Origin: Methylorubrum extorquens
GTDB lineage: Bacteria; Pseudomonadota; Alphaproteobacteria; Rhizobiales; Beijerinckiaceae
DNA: 64,000 nucleotides
NCBI RefSeq assembly: GCF_024169925.1
Contig: NZ_JALJXF010000001.1
Coordinates: 4,036,001-4,100,000, forward strand
Direction: 5' to 3'
This document shows positions 28,730 through 37,894 of the stretch, piece by piece (position 1 is the first letter of the stretch; each line of letters opens with the position of its first letter). The position numbers were made by a program, and so were the translations under genes. The notes below the pieces were generated by a model. That model saw only the letters and a list, made by a program, of their open reading frames with translations. It was not told where the DNA came from and did no database searches.

Positions 28730-29275
28730 ATGACGAACCCCTTCGACATCAAGAACCGCTTCCGGGCTCGCCTGCGTGCGGCCGACGCGCAGAAGCATCG
28801 GATCCAGGCCCAGCTTCTTCAGGACGGCGTTCGGGCGCTGGCTCCGATCACCGAGGCCTTGAACCTGATGGCCGAGGTGCTGGAAGAGGACGGTATCGAG
28901 CACGGCCGGATCACCTGCCCCGCCCCGGAGGTGGATCGCGACGATTTCGTCGGCTTCACCGCCACGCTGCAGAACGATACCGATCAGGAGCACCGGATCA
29001 CCGTGAAGTACGGCCCCGTGTTGGGTGGGCGAAACTTCATCGCGGTGAACGGACTCGGCGCCGAGTACAACGAGCGGCTCCTCAGCCTGGCGAGCAACAC
29101 GACGCCGGGCCTCGGCCGCTGCATCGGCAGCGACGTGCATGTCGAGGCGGATCGCGGCGGCGACCTGGCCGAGATCCTGCGCGAGATGGTCGAGGACTTT
29201 TTCGCCGGTCACAGCGAGCCTCCGATCCGCACGGGGGCGACCGAGGCACGCGGCCGTCTGGCGCTGGTACAGTAG
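28730..29275 (+). CDS. Conserved-looking protein of unknown function (181 aa)
   Basis: Starts MTNPFDIKNRFRARLRAADAQ, with CGGGGA about 10 bp upstream. The first 50 residues form a long charged helix, followed by an alternating strand pattern (DDFVGFTATLQNDTDQEHRITVKYGP) and a C-terminal helix (DLAEILREMVEDFFAG). No signal peptide or membrane segment; soluble, acidic. Coding potential is good: clear start context, normal codon pattern and an AT-rich promoter region. I do not recognise the family. A palindromic repeat follows 15 bp after the stop. Confidence 0.7.
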   Translation: MTNPFDIKNRFRARLRAADAQKHRIQAQLLQDGVRALAPITEALNLMAEVLEEDGIEHGRITCPAPEVDRDDFVGFTATLQNDTDQEHRITVKYGPVLGGRNFIAVNGLGAEYNERLLSLASNTTPGLGRCIGSDVHVEADRGGDLAEILREMVEDFFAGHSEPPIRTGATEARGRLALVQ

Positions 29276-29290
29276 GCGCCCGCCTCGTGC

Positions 29291-29327
29291 ATCACCCCGA
29301 AAGCGGGTTGCCGGCTTTCGGGGTGAT
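29291..29327 (+). repeat. Perfect palindrome related to module A
   Basis: ATCACCCCGAAAGC (29291-29304) pairs perfectly with GCTTTCGGGGTGAT (29314-29327) around gggttgccg. It keeps the gttgccggctttcgg core of module A. Positioned 15 bp after a stop codon, so it may serve as terminator. Confidence 0.8.
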
Positions 29328-29384
29328 ACAAACAAAAGGCCAAAGCATCAGGACTTCGCCGTCACCGAGCGGTGGAGCGTCCGC

Positions 29385-29600
29385 TCACGGATCAAGGCGG
29401 CGCGCCCGGGCGGCACGGGCCATGGCGATGAGTTCGTTGGCCGTGAGGTCATGTGGCGGCCGTCGCACCTCGGCCTCGATCGGGCTCAGGTCGATCGAGC
29501 GCCGGTCCAGCAGAGGCGCCGCGGCGGATGGCACTCTCGGATTCAAACTCGGCCAGAGACTGCGAATGCGAGAAGTCTTCCTGGTCGCCGATACCGCCAT
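29385..29600 (-). CDS. Small basic protein of unknown function
   Basis: 71 aa. The ATG at 29600 has GGAGG 5 bp upstream on the minus strand, and an AT-richer region lies further upstream, which argues for a real gene. The C-terminal part LSPIEAEVRRPPHDLTANELIAMARAARARRLDP looks like a structured amphipathic helix; the N-terminus is basic. No signal peptide or known family. It could be a remnant or a small regulator; function cannot be inferred. Confidence 0.5.
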   Translation of the reverse strand: MAVSATRKTSRIRSLWPSLNPRVPSAAAPLLDRRSIDLSPIEAEVRRPPHDLTANELIAMARAARARRLDP

Positions 29601-29753
29601 GCCGCCTCCGAAGCCGATTGCTTAAGAGGATGATAACCAAGCTCGGGCGCGAGAAACATTCTTGACGCGCGCCGATGTGGTGCTTCGCCGAAATCTTTTG
29701 TCGGCTGCGGGTCGGGGCGCAGGGGCCTTCGCTGCACATGGATGCGCACAACG

Positions 29754-29795
29754 AAAAGGGCGGGCACGATCCTGCACGATCGCACCCGCCCTTTT
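29754..29795 (-). terminator. Intrinsic terminator of aroG
   Basis: AAAAGGGCGGG (29754-29764) pairs with CCCGCCCTTTT (29785-29795). On the minus strand the stem ends in TTTT, 22 bp beyond the aroG stop. Confidence 0.78.
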
Positions 29796-29816
29796 CGCAT
29801 TCCGATCGGACCGAGG

Positions 29817-31199
29817 CTACTCCGCCGCGTCGAGGCGCGGGTGCTCGATCTCGGCGCGCTCACGCTTCACCAGTTCGGCGGTCAGGAACGCCACCTCCAG
29901 CGCCTGCTCCGCGTTGAGGCGCGGGTCGCAGTAGGTGTGGTAGCGGTCCTGTAGGTCGTCGGCTGTCAGCGCACGGGCGCCGCCGGTGCATTCGGTCACG
30001 TCCTTACCGGTCATCTCCAGATGGATGCCGCCGGCGATCGTGCCTTCCGCGCGGTGCACGCCGAAGAAGCCTTCGATCTCCTGCATCACCCGCTCGAACG
30101 GCCGGGTCTTGTAGCGGCCGGCGGCGATGGTGTTGCCGTGCATCGGATCGCACACCCACACGACGTTGCGGCCCTCGCGCTGCACCGTGCGGATCAGCCC
30201 CGGCAGGTGGTCACCGACCTTGTCCGCGCCGAAGCGGCAGATCAGGCTGAGGCGGCCGGCCTCGTTCTCCGGGTTGAGGAGATCGATCAGGCGGATCAGC
30301 CCCTCGGCCGTGGTCGAGGGCCCGCATTTGAGGCCGATCGGGTTCTTGATGCCGCGGGCATATTCCACGTGGGCGTGGTCCGGCTGGCGGGTGCGGTCGC
30401 CGATCCAGAGCATGTGGCCCGAGGTGGCGTACCAGTCCCCGCTCGTCGAATCGACGCGGGTCAGCGACTCCTCGTAGCCGAGCAGCAGCGCCTCGTGGCT
30501 GGTGTAGAAGTCCGTGGTGCGGACCTCCTGATGCGTCTCCGGGTTGATGCCGATGGCGCGCATGAAGTCGAGCGCATCCGACATCCGCTCGGCCACATCG
30601 CGGTAGCGCGAGGATTGCGGGCTGTCCTTCACGAAGCCCAGCATCCAGCGATGCGCGTTCTCGAGGTTGGCGTAGCCGCCGGTGGCGAAGGCGCGCAGGA
30701 GGTTCAGCGTCGCCGCCGACTGCCGGTAGGCTTCGAGCTGGCGGCGCGGATCGGGGATCCGTGCCTCCTCGTTGAAGGTCAGGCCGTTGATGATGTCGCC
30801 GCGGTAGCTCGGCAGCGCCACACCGTCGAGCGTCTCGGTCGGTGAGGAACGCGGCTTGGCGAACTGCCCGGCAATGCGGCCAACCTTCACCACGGGCGAG
30901 CCGCCCGCGAAGGTGAGCACCATCGCCATCTGCAGGAAGACGCGGAAGAAGTCGCGGATATTGTCGGCCGAGTGCTCGTCGAAGCTCTCGGCGCAATCGC
31001 CGCCTTGCAGCAGGAATGCCTCGCCCGCCCCGACGCGCGCCAGGGCCGCCTTCAGCTTGCGCGCCTCACCGGCAAAAACGAGCGGCGGAAAGCTCGCGAG
31101 TTGCGCCTCGACGGCCTGGAGCGCGGACGCATCCGGATAGGACGGGACCTGCTGGATCGGCAGGTTGCGCCAGGTTTTGGGGGTCCACCGCTCGGCCAT
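29817..31199 (-). CDS. aroG: Class II 3-deoxy-7-phosphoheptulonate (DAHP) synthase
   Basis: 460 aa from ATG 31199, with GGAGAGAG upstream on the minus strand; the frame is open to 31217. First step of the shikimate pathway, condensing PEP and erythrose 4-phosphate. Plant/Mycobacterium-type class II features: [11 protein letters not shown] with the metal-binding Cys, [28 protein letters not shown] and [15 protein letters not shown]. No regulatory ACT domain, as expected for class II. Own terminator downstream. Confidence 0.96.
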   Translation of the reverse strand: MAERWTPKTWRNLPIQQVPSYPDASALQAVEAQLASFPPLVFAGEARKLKAALARVGAGEAFLLQGGDCAESFDEHSADNIRDFFRVFLQMAMVLTFAGGSPVVKVGRIAGQFAKPRSSPTETLDGVALPSYRGDIINGLTFNEEARIPDPRRQLEAYRQSAATLNLLRAFATGGYANLENAHRWMLGFVKDSPQSSRYRDVAERMSDALDFMRAIGINPETHQEVRTTDFYTSHEALLLGYEESLTRVDSTSGDWYATSGHMLWIGDRTRQPDHAHVEYARGIKNPIGLKCGPSTTAEGLIRLIDLLNPENEAGRLSLICRFGADKVGDHLPGLIRTVQREGRNVVWVCDPMHGNTIAAGRYKTRPFERVMQEIEGFFGVHRAEGTIAGGIHLEMTGKDVTECTGGARALTADDLQDRYHTYCDPRLNAEQALEVAFLTAELVKRERAEIEHPRLDAAE

Positions 31200-31336
31200 G
31201 ATACTCTCTCCGCTCACCCGATCGGGTGATGCGCGCGGGCCCTCCCGCCTCGCGCGAAGCCGGGCTTATAGAGCGGTTTTTCAGAAGTTGCGAGTTGGCC
31301 GACGCCATAGCTGAGTATCGACCGGCGCATCGGCCG

Positions 31337-32500
31337 TTATTCGTGCAATCCCGACCCGGCGCCCCGGCCGGCGAGGAGGCCGACGAGCTCGGCTTGGCGC
31401 GACACGCCGGTCTTCTGAAAGATGCGCCTGAGCACGGAACGGGCGGTGCTGGGGGTGATCCCGAGCTTGGCCGCGGCCGGCGCCGGGGCATCGCCTGCCC
31501 CGATCAGGGCGGCGAGCCGGGCCTCGGCCGGGGTCAGGTCGAACAGCCCCTGGACCACGTCCGCGCTCGGCACGTCCTGCGCCACGACGGGCGTGGCGAT
31601 CAGCACGAAGCGAGCGCGGACGAACACGTCGTGGGCCGCGCCGCGGATCGGCACAAGATGCAGGATCACCGGGGGACGCTCGCCGCTGGCGGCGATCGGG
31701 ATCGAGCGCACCGGCATCGCCTGCGGCTGAGCGGATTGTGCCACGGCTTCACGCAGCAGCCGGTCGGCGGCCGGATCGACCACGGCGAGCCGCAAGGGCT
31801 GGTCGCTCAGGGTGTGGGGCATCATCGCCACCAGGGAGGGATTGGCGTCGATGACCCGCCCGCCGCTTCCGAGCACGGCCGCCGGCAGGCCGAGCGCTTC
31901 GAGCGTCCGGGTCGTGGTGGTCACCCTTTCCATTTCCAGGCGCGCGGAGAGCAGGGCGGCCCGTGCGAGATGGGGGCGCAGGCCGTTGAGGGCGGAAAGC
32001 ACCTGCGGGCCGAAATCGCCCTCGGCGCGGGCGCGCTCGCAATGGACGATCACGCTGTCGCCGCTCGGCACGAGGACGGTCGTCGCGGTGCCCGCACCGT
32101 AACCCCGTGGGATCAGGAAGTCCTGATAGAGCGGCAGCGTCGCGATCTCCTCCTCCGTCACGACGTCGAGGTCGGTGAGAAAACCGGGATGGCGCAACGC
32201 CAGAAGCCGCTCCGTGCGGACGTTGCCGGGAAAACGCAGATGTTCGTTCACCACGGCGTCGAACTCGGGCGAGGTCGTCACGAAGTCGCGATAGTGCGTC
32301 CCGGTCGAAACAATCATCACCGCCTCCGGCGCGCCGGCGAAGCGGGCGAGTTCGATCAGAACCTCGCGCCACAGCTCGGGCAGGGCCGCCGCCTCGTAGA
32401 TCCGGTCGATCAGGGCTGCGCCCTCGTCCGACAGAATGGCGGCCGGCTCGATCGCGGCCGAGCGGATGGCAGCGGGAAAGGGGTGGGAATGGATCGTCAT
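31337..32500 (-). CDS. LuxR-type HTH transcriptional regulator
   Basis: 387 aa. The C-terminal part DLTPAEARLAALIGAGDAPAPAAAKLGITPSTARSVLRRIFQKTGVSRQAELVGLLAG is a LuxR/GerE winged HTH in slightly variant form. The N-terminal 300 residues include a PAS-like region (LGLPAAVLGSGGRVIDANPS). There is no receiver domain, so control is probably by a small molecule or redox signal. Start ATG 32500 lacks a strong ribosome site. About 137 bp upstream of aroG on the same strand. Targets unknown. Confidence 0.85.
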   Translation of the reverse strand: MTIHSHPFPAAIRSAAIEPAAILSDEGAALIDRIYEAAALPELWREVLIELARFAGAPEAVMIVSTGTHYRDFVTTSPEFDAVVNEHLRFPGNVRTERLLALRHPGFLTDLDVVTEEEIATLPLYQDFLIPRGYGAGTATTVLVPSGDSVIVHCERARAEGDFGPQVLSALNGLRPHLARAALLSARLEMERVTTTTRTLEALGLPAAVLGSGGRVIDANPSLVAMMPHTLSDQPLRLAVVDPAADRLLREAVAQSAQPQAMPVRSIPIAASGERPPVILHLVPIRGAAHDVFVRARFVLIATPVVAQDVPSADVVQGLFDLTPAEARLAALIGAGDAPAPAAAKLGITPSTARSVLRRIFQKTGVSRQAELVGLLAGRGAGSGLHE

Positions 32501-32880
32501 GAAGCCGGCGAGAACAACGGAACGAACGCGATCGCGCGGCCTGAATTTGGCACCTCCGCAAGCCACGGGATACTGCGCCCGGCTCACTGGACTAGTATTT
32601 TTCCGGATGTTGTTTCCAGAGAAGCAATTCCATGCCGCACAGCGGCAGCATCCACACCCTGCCGGAACGCGAAACTCAGTATGGAACGCCGAATTTGTCC
32701 TTTTCCAGCAGATTAACAAATGAAACGAAACCGGGCTCTCGGGACAGTACACCTGCCTCTCACCGAGACGCGGGAGACGCCCGCCGATGAATGAGCGCGA
32801 TCAATGTCGACCGGAGATGATTGATCGCGGCGCCCAGTGACCGAGATCCCTGCCGGGATCGAAAGCAGGGAGAGTGAACC
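32501..32880. other. Divergent intergenic region LuxR-type regulator / MBL hydrolase
   Basis: 380 bp. It includes an AT-rich part at 32585-32730, probably promoters, and the inverted repeat at 32796-32829. No gene recognised. Confidence 0.4.
32796..32829. promoter_or_regulatory. 10-bp inverted repeat upstream of the MBL hydrolase gene
   Basis: CGCGATCAAT (32796-32805) and ATTGATCGCG (32820-32829), perfect arms with a 14-nt spacer, 51 bp before ATG 32881. Operator-like geometry; the divergent LuxR-type regulator is one candidate to bind it. Confidence 0.45.
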
Positions 32881-33612
32881 ATGCGGCTCCAAGTTCTCGG
32901 TTGCGGAGACGCGTTCGGCTCGGGCGGGCGCTTCAACACCTGCTTCCACGTCGATGCGTCCGGCGGCGCCTTCCTCATCGATTGCGGCGCTTCCGCGCTC
33001 ATCGCGATCCGGCGCTTCGGCGTCGAGCCGAACCGCATCCGCACGGTGTTCCTCACCCATCTCCACGGCGACCATTTCGGCGGCCTGCCCTGGCTGATCC
33101 TCGACGGGCAGCTCGTCAGCGGCCGCATGGAGCCGTTGACCGTGGTCGGGCCACCGGGCACGGCGACGCGCCTTCCGGCGGCGATGGAGGTGCTGTTTCC
33201 CGGCTCCAGCACGGCCGAGCGCCGGTTCTCCGTCGAGGTCGTGGAGATGGAAGCCGGGCGCCCGGTCGAGACCGGGGGCGCGCGTGCCACCGCCTTCACC
33301 ATGTGCCACCCCTCCGGCGCACCCGCGCACGCCCTGCGGATCGAGGCGGCGGGCAAGGTCGTCAGCTATACCGGCGACACCGAGTGGGTGGAGGACATCG
33401 TCGCGGCGGGACGCGGGGCGGACCTGATGATCGCCGAGGGCTACACCGTGGAGCGTCCGGTCAAATTCCACCTCGATTGGGCGACGCTGAAGCGGCGCCT
33501 GCCCGAGATCGCCCCGAAGCGGCTGATGCTCACGCATATGAGCCCGGAGATGATCGCGCACCCGCCGGACGGCTACATCGCGGCCGAGGACGGGCTCGTC
33601 GTCACGCTTTGA
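32881..33612 (+). CDS. MBL-fold metallo-hydrolase (RNase Z/PhnP-like)
   Basis: 243 aa. MRLQVLGCGDAFGSGGRFNTCF is the glycine-rich first strand of the RNase Z-like group. The metal motif is THLHGDHFGG, followed by Asp in YTGDTEW and the late His in LMLTHMS. All core metal ligands are present. The enzyme probably cleaves a phosphodiester or similar substrate; the exact one is not determinable. Diverges from the LuxR-type regulator with an inverted repeat in between. Confidence 0.88.
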   Translation: MRLQVLGCGDAFGSGGRFNTCFHVDASGGAFLIDCGASALIAIRRFGVEPNRIRTVFLTHLHGDHFGGLPWLILDGQLVSGRMEPLTVVGPPGTATRLPAAMEVLFPGSSTAERRFSVEVVEMEAGRPVETGGARATAFTMCHPSGAPAHALRIEAAGKVVSYTGDTEWVEDIVAAGRGADLMIAEGYTVERPVKFHLDWATLKRRLPEIAPKRLMLTHMSPEMIAHPPDGYIAAEDGLVVTL

Positions 33613-33637
33613 GCCCGCCCCGTTTCGCTCCGCGCGA

Positions 33638-33946
33638 TCAGCGCTTGCGCACGAATTCCGTGCGCAGGACGAGGCCCTTGATGCTGTCGTGGCGGCAATC
33701 GATCTCCTCCGGATCGTCCGTGAGGCGGATCGACCGGATGACGGTGCCCTGCTTCAGGGTCTGGTTCGCGCCCTTGACCTTGAGATCCTTGATCAGGGTG
33801 ACCGCATCGCCGTCGGCCAGGATGTTGCCTGCGGCGTCGCGGACGGCCGCCCGCGCATCCGGCGTCTCGGCCGCCGCCGCCGCGCCGGCGGGGCGCCATT
33901 CGCCGAGCGCTTCGTCGTAGATGTAGGTATCGTCCGTATCCGGCAT
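33638..33946 (-). CDS. YjdM/PhnA family protein lacking the zinc ribbon
   Basis: 102 aa from ATG 33946. The C-terminal domain matches the YjdM/PhnA family: VRDAAGNILADGDAVTLIKDLKVKG, LKQGTVIRSIRL, IDC, and the ending LVLRTEFVRKR. In the usual family an N-terminal zinc ribbon with two CxxC pairs precedes this; here the N-terminus is DTDDTYIYDEALGEWRP with no Cys. The name alkylphosphonate utilisation protein is historical, and the role is not established. Confidence 0.85.
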   Translation of the reverse strand: MPDTDDTYIYDEALGEWRPAGAAAAAETPDARAAVRDAAGNILADGDAVTLIKDLKVKGANQTLKQGTVIRSIRLTDDPEEIDCRHDSIKGLVLRTEFVRKR

Positions 33947-34151
33947 CGTCTGGCTCCCCGCGGTCACGCCGCCGTGAGCGCGGCCATAGCGGTGCCTCAG
34001 GCCGGCCGACAAGCGCGTTGCGGGCATGGCTCCGAACCGACTACCGTTGCGGGAGTTGGCGCCGGGTGCTCCAAGGATCACCGTTGCCTGCGCGTCGTCC
34101 CGCTCGGCTCGACAGCCCGACCCCATGCTCACGACCGGAAACACTCCGACC

Positions 34152-34706
34152 ATGCGCCAGAAAATGCTCTCCGGATTGCTGGGCCTCGGCCTGCTCTGCA
34201 CGCCGGCCCTCGTCGCCGGCACCGTTCCTGCCGCGGCGCAGGCGCCCGCCAAACCCGCCGCCCCGGCCGTCACCGCCGATCCGGAGCGCTTGGCCGCCGC
34301 CCGCGAGGTCGTCGCCGCGTCGCAGGGAGACCGGGCCGCGGTGCTCGCGGCGATGAAGGCACCGATGGCCGGGGTGATGCAGCAGATGGGTCTCACGGAC
34401 CCGAAGAAGGCCCAGGTGATGGTGGACGAGGTCGTCATGCCCACGCTCTCGGAGAATTACGACGACCTGCTGGCGATCCAGGCCCTCTCCTTCGCCTCCG
34501 TCCTCTCGAAGGAGGATCTGAAGGCGGTGGCCAGCTTCTACGCCACGCCGGCGGGCAAGAACCTCGTCAAGGCGCAGCCGCAACTGAGCCAGGCGATGCT
34601 GACGGGCATGCAGCAATGGATGGGCACGCTGCTGCCGCAGCTCAAGGAGAAGGTCGAGAAGGCCGCCGCGGCGCATGGCTGGTCGAACGAGGTCAAGCGG
34701 CGCTGA
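34152..34706 (+). CDS. DUF2059 domain exported protein
   Basis: 184 aa from ATG 34152; ATG 34125 is possible. Signal peptide LLGLGLLCTPALVAGTVPAAAQA. The mature part has the DUF2059 pattern: two helical hairpins with MPTLSENYDDLLAIQALSFASVLSKEDLKAVASFYATPAGKNLVKAQP. Periplasmic, function unknown. It converges on the nucleotidyltransferase partner gene with only 6 bp between stops. Confidence 0.88.
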   Translation: MRQKMLSGLLGLGLLCTPALVAGTVPAAAQAPAKPAAPAVTADPERLAAAREVVAASQGDRAAVLAAMKAPMAGVMQQMGLTDPKKAQVMVDEVVMPTLSENYDDLLAIQALSFASVLSKEDLKAVASFYATPAGKNLVKAQPQLSQAMLTGMQQWMGTLLPQLKEKVEKAAAAHGWSNEVKRR

Positions 34707-34712
34707 GACCCC

Positions 34713-35180
34713 TCACCGCTCCGGCTCGAACAAGGCCGTGGCTGCGGGCCCCTGCGGAAAGGTCAGGGGCATCCGGACCACGCCGCGGTGATAGGGGAAG
34801 CGGGCGCGCTGGAGCGGGTCCGGCCCGGTAAAGATCAGCCGCGGTCGGAACGAGACCGGGCTGACGCAGAGCAGGTAATTGCGCAGGTTGCGCTCGTCGG
34901 GCACGAACATGGCCTTGTCGAGGTAGCGGGCCTCGTGCCGCACCCAAGGCGGAATGAACGGCAACCGCCAGCGCCGGGCGAGGTGCTCGCCGACCCCGCC
35001 GAGGAAGGCATCGGGCCGCGCGTCTCCCAGAAAGCCCGGATCCTCGGCGATCATCGCCCCCTGGGCGGCGGTGTCGCCGTCGAGCGCGTAGAAGGCATCG
35101 AGGAAGTTCTGCAGGTGGTGATCCCAGTCGCCATCCGCGCGCGCCCTCTCGACCACCGCGCGCAAGGTGACGGGCCTCAT
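34713..35180 (-). CDS. Unknown protein paired with a nucleotidyltransferase
   Basis: 155 aa. The start codon overlaps the stop of the upstream nucleotidyltransferase gene by 4 bp (ATGA type), so the two are co-translated. It contains GDWDHHLQNFLDAFYALDGDTAAQ, RRWRLPFIPPWVRHEARYLDKAMFVP and NLRNYLLCVSPVSFRPRLIF. No signal peptide or membrane segment, and no family recognised. The strict coupling suggests a partner of the nucleotidyltransferase, for example an antitoxin or adaptor, but this is inference. Confidence 0.72.
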   Translation of the reverse strand: MRPVTLRAVVERARADGDWDHHLQNFLDAFYALDGDTAAQGAMIAEDPGFLGDARPDAFLGGVGEHLARRWRLPFIPPWVRHEARYLDKAMFVPDERNLRNYLLCVSPVSFRPRLIFTGPDPLQRARFPYHRGVVRMPLTFPQGPAATALFEPER

Positions 35181-35743
35181 TGCGGGCCATCCTGAAGCAC
35201 CGACCGGAAGCGCAGGCTCGCCTCGTCCGGGGGCGCCTCGTCGTAGACGGACACGTAGAGGTCATGCAGCGCGGCCACCTCGCCGATGCCGAGATGGGCG
35301 GCCAGGGCCTGCGCATCCCGCAGGTCGCGTTCGCCGCGATCGAGATTCTGCAGGGCGTGCAGCTTCATGGCGAGAAGGTAGCGCGGCGCGGCGAGAAAGG
35401 TGCGCAGACCCGGTGTCCCGTCGGCCGGATAGAGGCCGGCGGCCGTGAACAGGGCCTCGTCCTCATCCAGCGGCGTGAACATGCCGACCGCATTGTTGAG
35501 CCAATCGGGCTGCAACCCGAGTTCTTGCGCCACGCGCGCGACCGAGGGCGCCAGAGCCGCCTCGTCGAAGCCTTCGCGCACCACCGCATCCACATCGTCG
35601 GTGCCGCGCCGCCACGCGAATTGCAGCATCAGCGCCCCGCCGCCGTACACGGCCAGTTCGACGAACAGCCCCCGCGCGGACAGATCCGCGCCGAGCCGTT
35701 CGAAGGCCTGGAGGAGGCGGGTACGATCGAAGGCTGGGGCCAT
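35177..35743 (-). CDS. Nucleotidyltransferase-fold protein (DUF6036/AbiEii-like)
   Basis: 188 aa. The segment VELAVYGGGALMLQFAWRRGTDDVDAVV is a polymerase-beta-type nucleotidyltransferase core: Gly-Gly helix cap, then an acidic DVD pair. Further features are LAPSVARVAQELGL, PRYLLAMKLHALQNLDRGERDLRDAQAL, the MKLxA...RxxDxxD region typical of AbiEii/DUF6036 relatives. Such proteins are often toxins of two-gene systems that modify tRNA or proteins. Coupled to the next gene. The function here is inferred from fold only. Confidence 0.78.
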   Translation of the reverse strand: MAPAFDRTRLLQAFERLGADLSARGLFVELAVYGGGALMLQFAWRRGTDDVDAVVREGFDEAALAPSVARVAQELGLQPDWLNNAVGMFTPLDEDEALFTAAGLYPADGTPGLRTFLAAPRYLLAMKLHALQNLDRGERDLRDAQALAAHLGIGEVAALHDLYVSVYDEAPPDEASLRFRSVLQDGPQ

Positions 35744-35782
35744 GCAGACAGTGTAGCCGATGCCGCGGCCTTCGTGAAAAGG

Positions 35783-37171
35783 CTACTCCGCAGCGGCGGC
35801 GAACACCGTGCCGGCCCGCGGCAGATCCAGCGTATCCCAGGTTTCCACCAGCGCGGCCGTCAGCGCACCGATCCGCTCGTCGTCGTGGAAGGGCGAGGGC
35901 GTGATCCGCAAGCGCTCGGTGCCGCGCGGGACGGTGGGGTAGTTGATCGGCTGAATGTAGATGCCGTGATGCTCCAGCAGGTGGTCGGCAGCCGCCTTGC
36001 ACAGCTCGGCGTCGCCCACCATCAGCGGCACGATGTGGGTTTCGGTGTGCAGCACCGGCAGGCCGGCGGTCTCCAGGGCCGCCTTGGTGCGGGCGGCCTG
36101 GCGCTGATGCGCCTCGCGCTCGAGCTTCGAGCGCTTGAGGTAGCGCACCGAGGCGCGCGCCGCGGCGGCCACAGCCGGCGGCAGGGCGGTGGTGAAGATA
36201 AAGCCGGCCGCGTGGCTGCGGACCGCGTCACACAGGGTCGCCGAACCGGTGATGTAGCCGCCGACGCAGCCGAAGCCCTTGGCGAGCGTCCCCTCGATCA
36301 CATCGACCCGGTCCATCACCCCGTCACGCTCGGCGATGCCGGCGCCGCGCTCGCCGTAGAGGCCGACCGCGTGGACCTCGTCGAGATAGGTCATGGCGCC
36401 GTAGGCATCGGCGAGGTCGCAGATCGCGGCGATCGGCGCGATGTCGCCGTCCATCGAGTAGACCGACTCGAAGGCGATCAGCTTGGGCCGGTCGCCGGCC
36501 TCGGCGAGCAGTTGCTCGAGATGCTCGAGGTCGTTGTGGCGGAAGACGCGCTTCTCGCAACCGGAATGGCGCACGCCCTCGATCATCGAATTGTGGTTGA
36601 AGGCGTCCGACAGGATCAGGCAGTTCGGCAGCAGCTTGGCAATGGTCGAGATGCCGGCCTGATTCGAGACGTAGCCCGAGGTGAAGACGAGGCCCGCCTC
36701 CTTGCCGTGCAGGTCGGCGAGTTCGCGCTCCAGATCGACCAGCGGCGAGTTGTTGCCGGCGATGTTACGGGTACCGCCGGCGCCGACGCCGCAGCGGGCG
36801 GCCGTGTCGGTCAGGGCCGCGACGACCTCGGGGTGCTGACCCATGCCGAGATAGTCGTTGGAGCACCACACCGTGATCTCGCGGTTGCCGCCCTCCGGGC
36901 GCCGCCAGGTGGCTTGCGGAAAGCGGCCGGAGATCCGCTCGATGTCGGCGAAGACGCGGTAGCGGCGCTCGCTGTGCAGCCGGTCGAGGGCAGCACGGAA
37001 ATGGCCGTCGTAATCCGTGCGCGGGCCGGCGGGGCGGACCGGCGACCGCTCGAATTTGGCCCGGCCATTGCTAGCACCGGCCTCGTCCACGCCGCCATCA
37101 CCGCCGACGATCGACTCGTCGGGCAGGGTGGCGCTGTCGGCCGCGTTCACAGGCATCAGGTTCACGGGCAT
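35783..37171 (-). CDS. hemA: 5-Aminolevulinate synthase
   Basis: 462 aa. Condenses glycine and succinyl-CoA to ALA, the first step of heme, B12 and bacteriochlorophyll synthesis by the C4 route. Signatures: [41 protein letters not shown], and [15 protein letters not shown] with the PLP Lys. The N-terminus carries about 50 extra, poorly conserved residues (acidic, Gly-rich) before the family start, so an internal start is possible. Monocistronic. Confidence 0.95.
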   Translation of the reverse strand: MPVNLMPVNAADSATLPDESIVGGDGGVDEAGASNGRAKFERSPVRPAGPRTDYDGHFRAALDRLHSERRYRVFADIERISGRFPQATWRRPEGGNREITVWCSNDYLGMGQHPEVVAALTDTAARCGVGAGGTRNIAGNNSPLVDLERELADLHGKEAGLVFTSGYVSNQAGISTIAKLLPNCLILSDAFNHNSMIEGVRHSGCEKRVFRHNDLEHLEQLLAEAGDRPKLIAFESVYSMDGDIAPIAAICDLADAYGAMTYLDEVHAVGLYGERGAGIAERDGVMDRVDVIEGTLAKGFGCVGGYITGSATLCDAVRSHAAGFIFTTALPPAVAAAARASVRYLKRSKLEREAHQRQAARTKAALETAGLPVLHTETHIVPLMVGDAELCKAAADHLLEHHGIYIQPINYPTVPRGTERLRITPSPFHDDERIGALTAALVETWDTLDLPRAGTVFAAAAE

Positions 37172-37744
37172 CCGTCCTCGACGCTTTCGGCTGGCCGGGC
37201 GTTCTTCTTGGGACGCCTCGGTTCAAAGAATTCGGGTCCGAGCCCTACCCCGGAGAGCGTGGCCGAACCGTTCGCGGCCGGGGCGGTGGTCTCCCGAGGT
37301 TCAGCCCCCAGGGAGCGGCACGGCCTTCGCCGTGCGTCATCGTCCGACCGGCGGCTTTCGCATCCCGTCCGGGACGAGTCCCGCGCCGATGCTGCCGTGA
37401 GCGCAAGATAGGAGGTTATTTCGAACTGGTTCAAGGTGAGTTCGAGACATTCCTGCTTTGCACAGGCTCGAAGGGACCTGCGATCTTGCCCGTATCCAGG
37501 CGCCAACATGGAATGTTCGCCCTGAGGATGCCGTCCTGGCGCGGCTTTGTGCATCGCTTGCGAGAACCGATGCCCGCTGATTCGGCTTGGGTGACGATGG
37601 GTCGCGGCGCGGAGCAAGGCCCGTGCGGGGCGGCCGATGCGCTGGCGAAGGGGACGAAATCGGGATACGGCCTTTGCCCATAACGGCCGAACGCGCACCG
37701 GCATGACGGGCGCTCCGCCGGGTGAAATCGTTTCGGAACGCGAG
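37172..37744. other. Long intergenic region hemA / small gene before murA
   Basis: 573 bp. Moderately GC-rich, with a lower-GC part at about 37400-37440 (ataggaggttatttcgaac). It should hold the hemA promoter on the minus strand. Short open frames on both strands are not convincing. No repeat recognised. Confidence 0.35.
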
Positions 37745-37894
37745 ATGGCGACCAAGGACGAGGAGCGCGCCGCCCGCCTCAAAGCGGCCCTGCGCGACAA
37801 CCTGCGCCGCCGCAAGGCACAGGCCCGGAGCCGGGCCGACGACGCCCCCGAACCCACGAAGACGCAGCCGACCGAACCGGCCGAGAAGAGTTAG
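37745..37894 (+). CDS. Small basic protein upstream of murA
   Basis: 49 aa from ATG 37745. MATKDEERAARLKAALRDNLRRRKAQARSRA forms a single charged helix, followed by a Pro/Glu-rich tail. Small proteins of this pattern are common in alphaproteobacteria and often lie just before murA. Function unknown. The TAG stop is directly followed by a composite repeat, so the C-terminal end may have been set by the repeat. Confidence 0.68.
   Translation: MATKDEERAARLKAALRDNLRRRKAQARSRADDAPEPTKTQPTEPAEKS

Noticed and set aside
37172..37744. Possible genes in the long gap upstream of hemA
   Set aside because: All open frames are short, compositionally antisense-like and lack start contexts; no family recognised.
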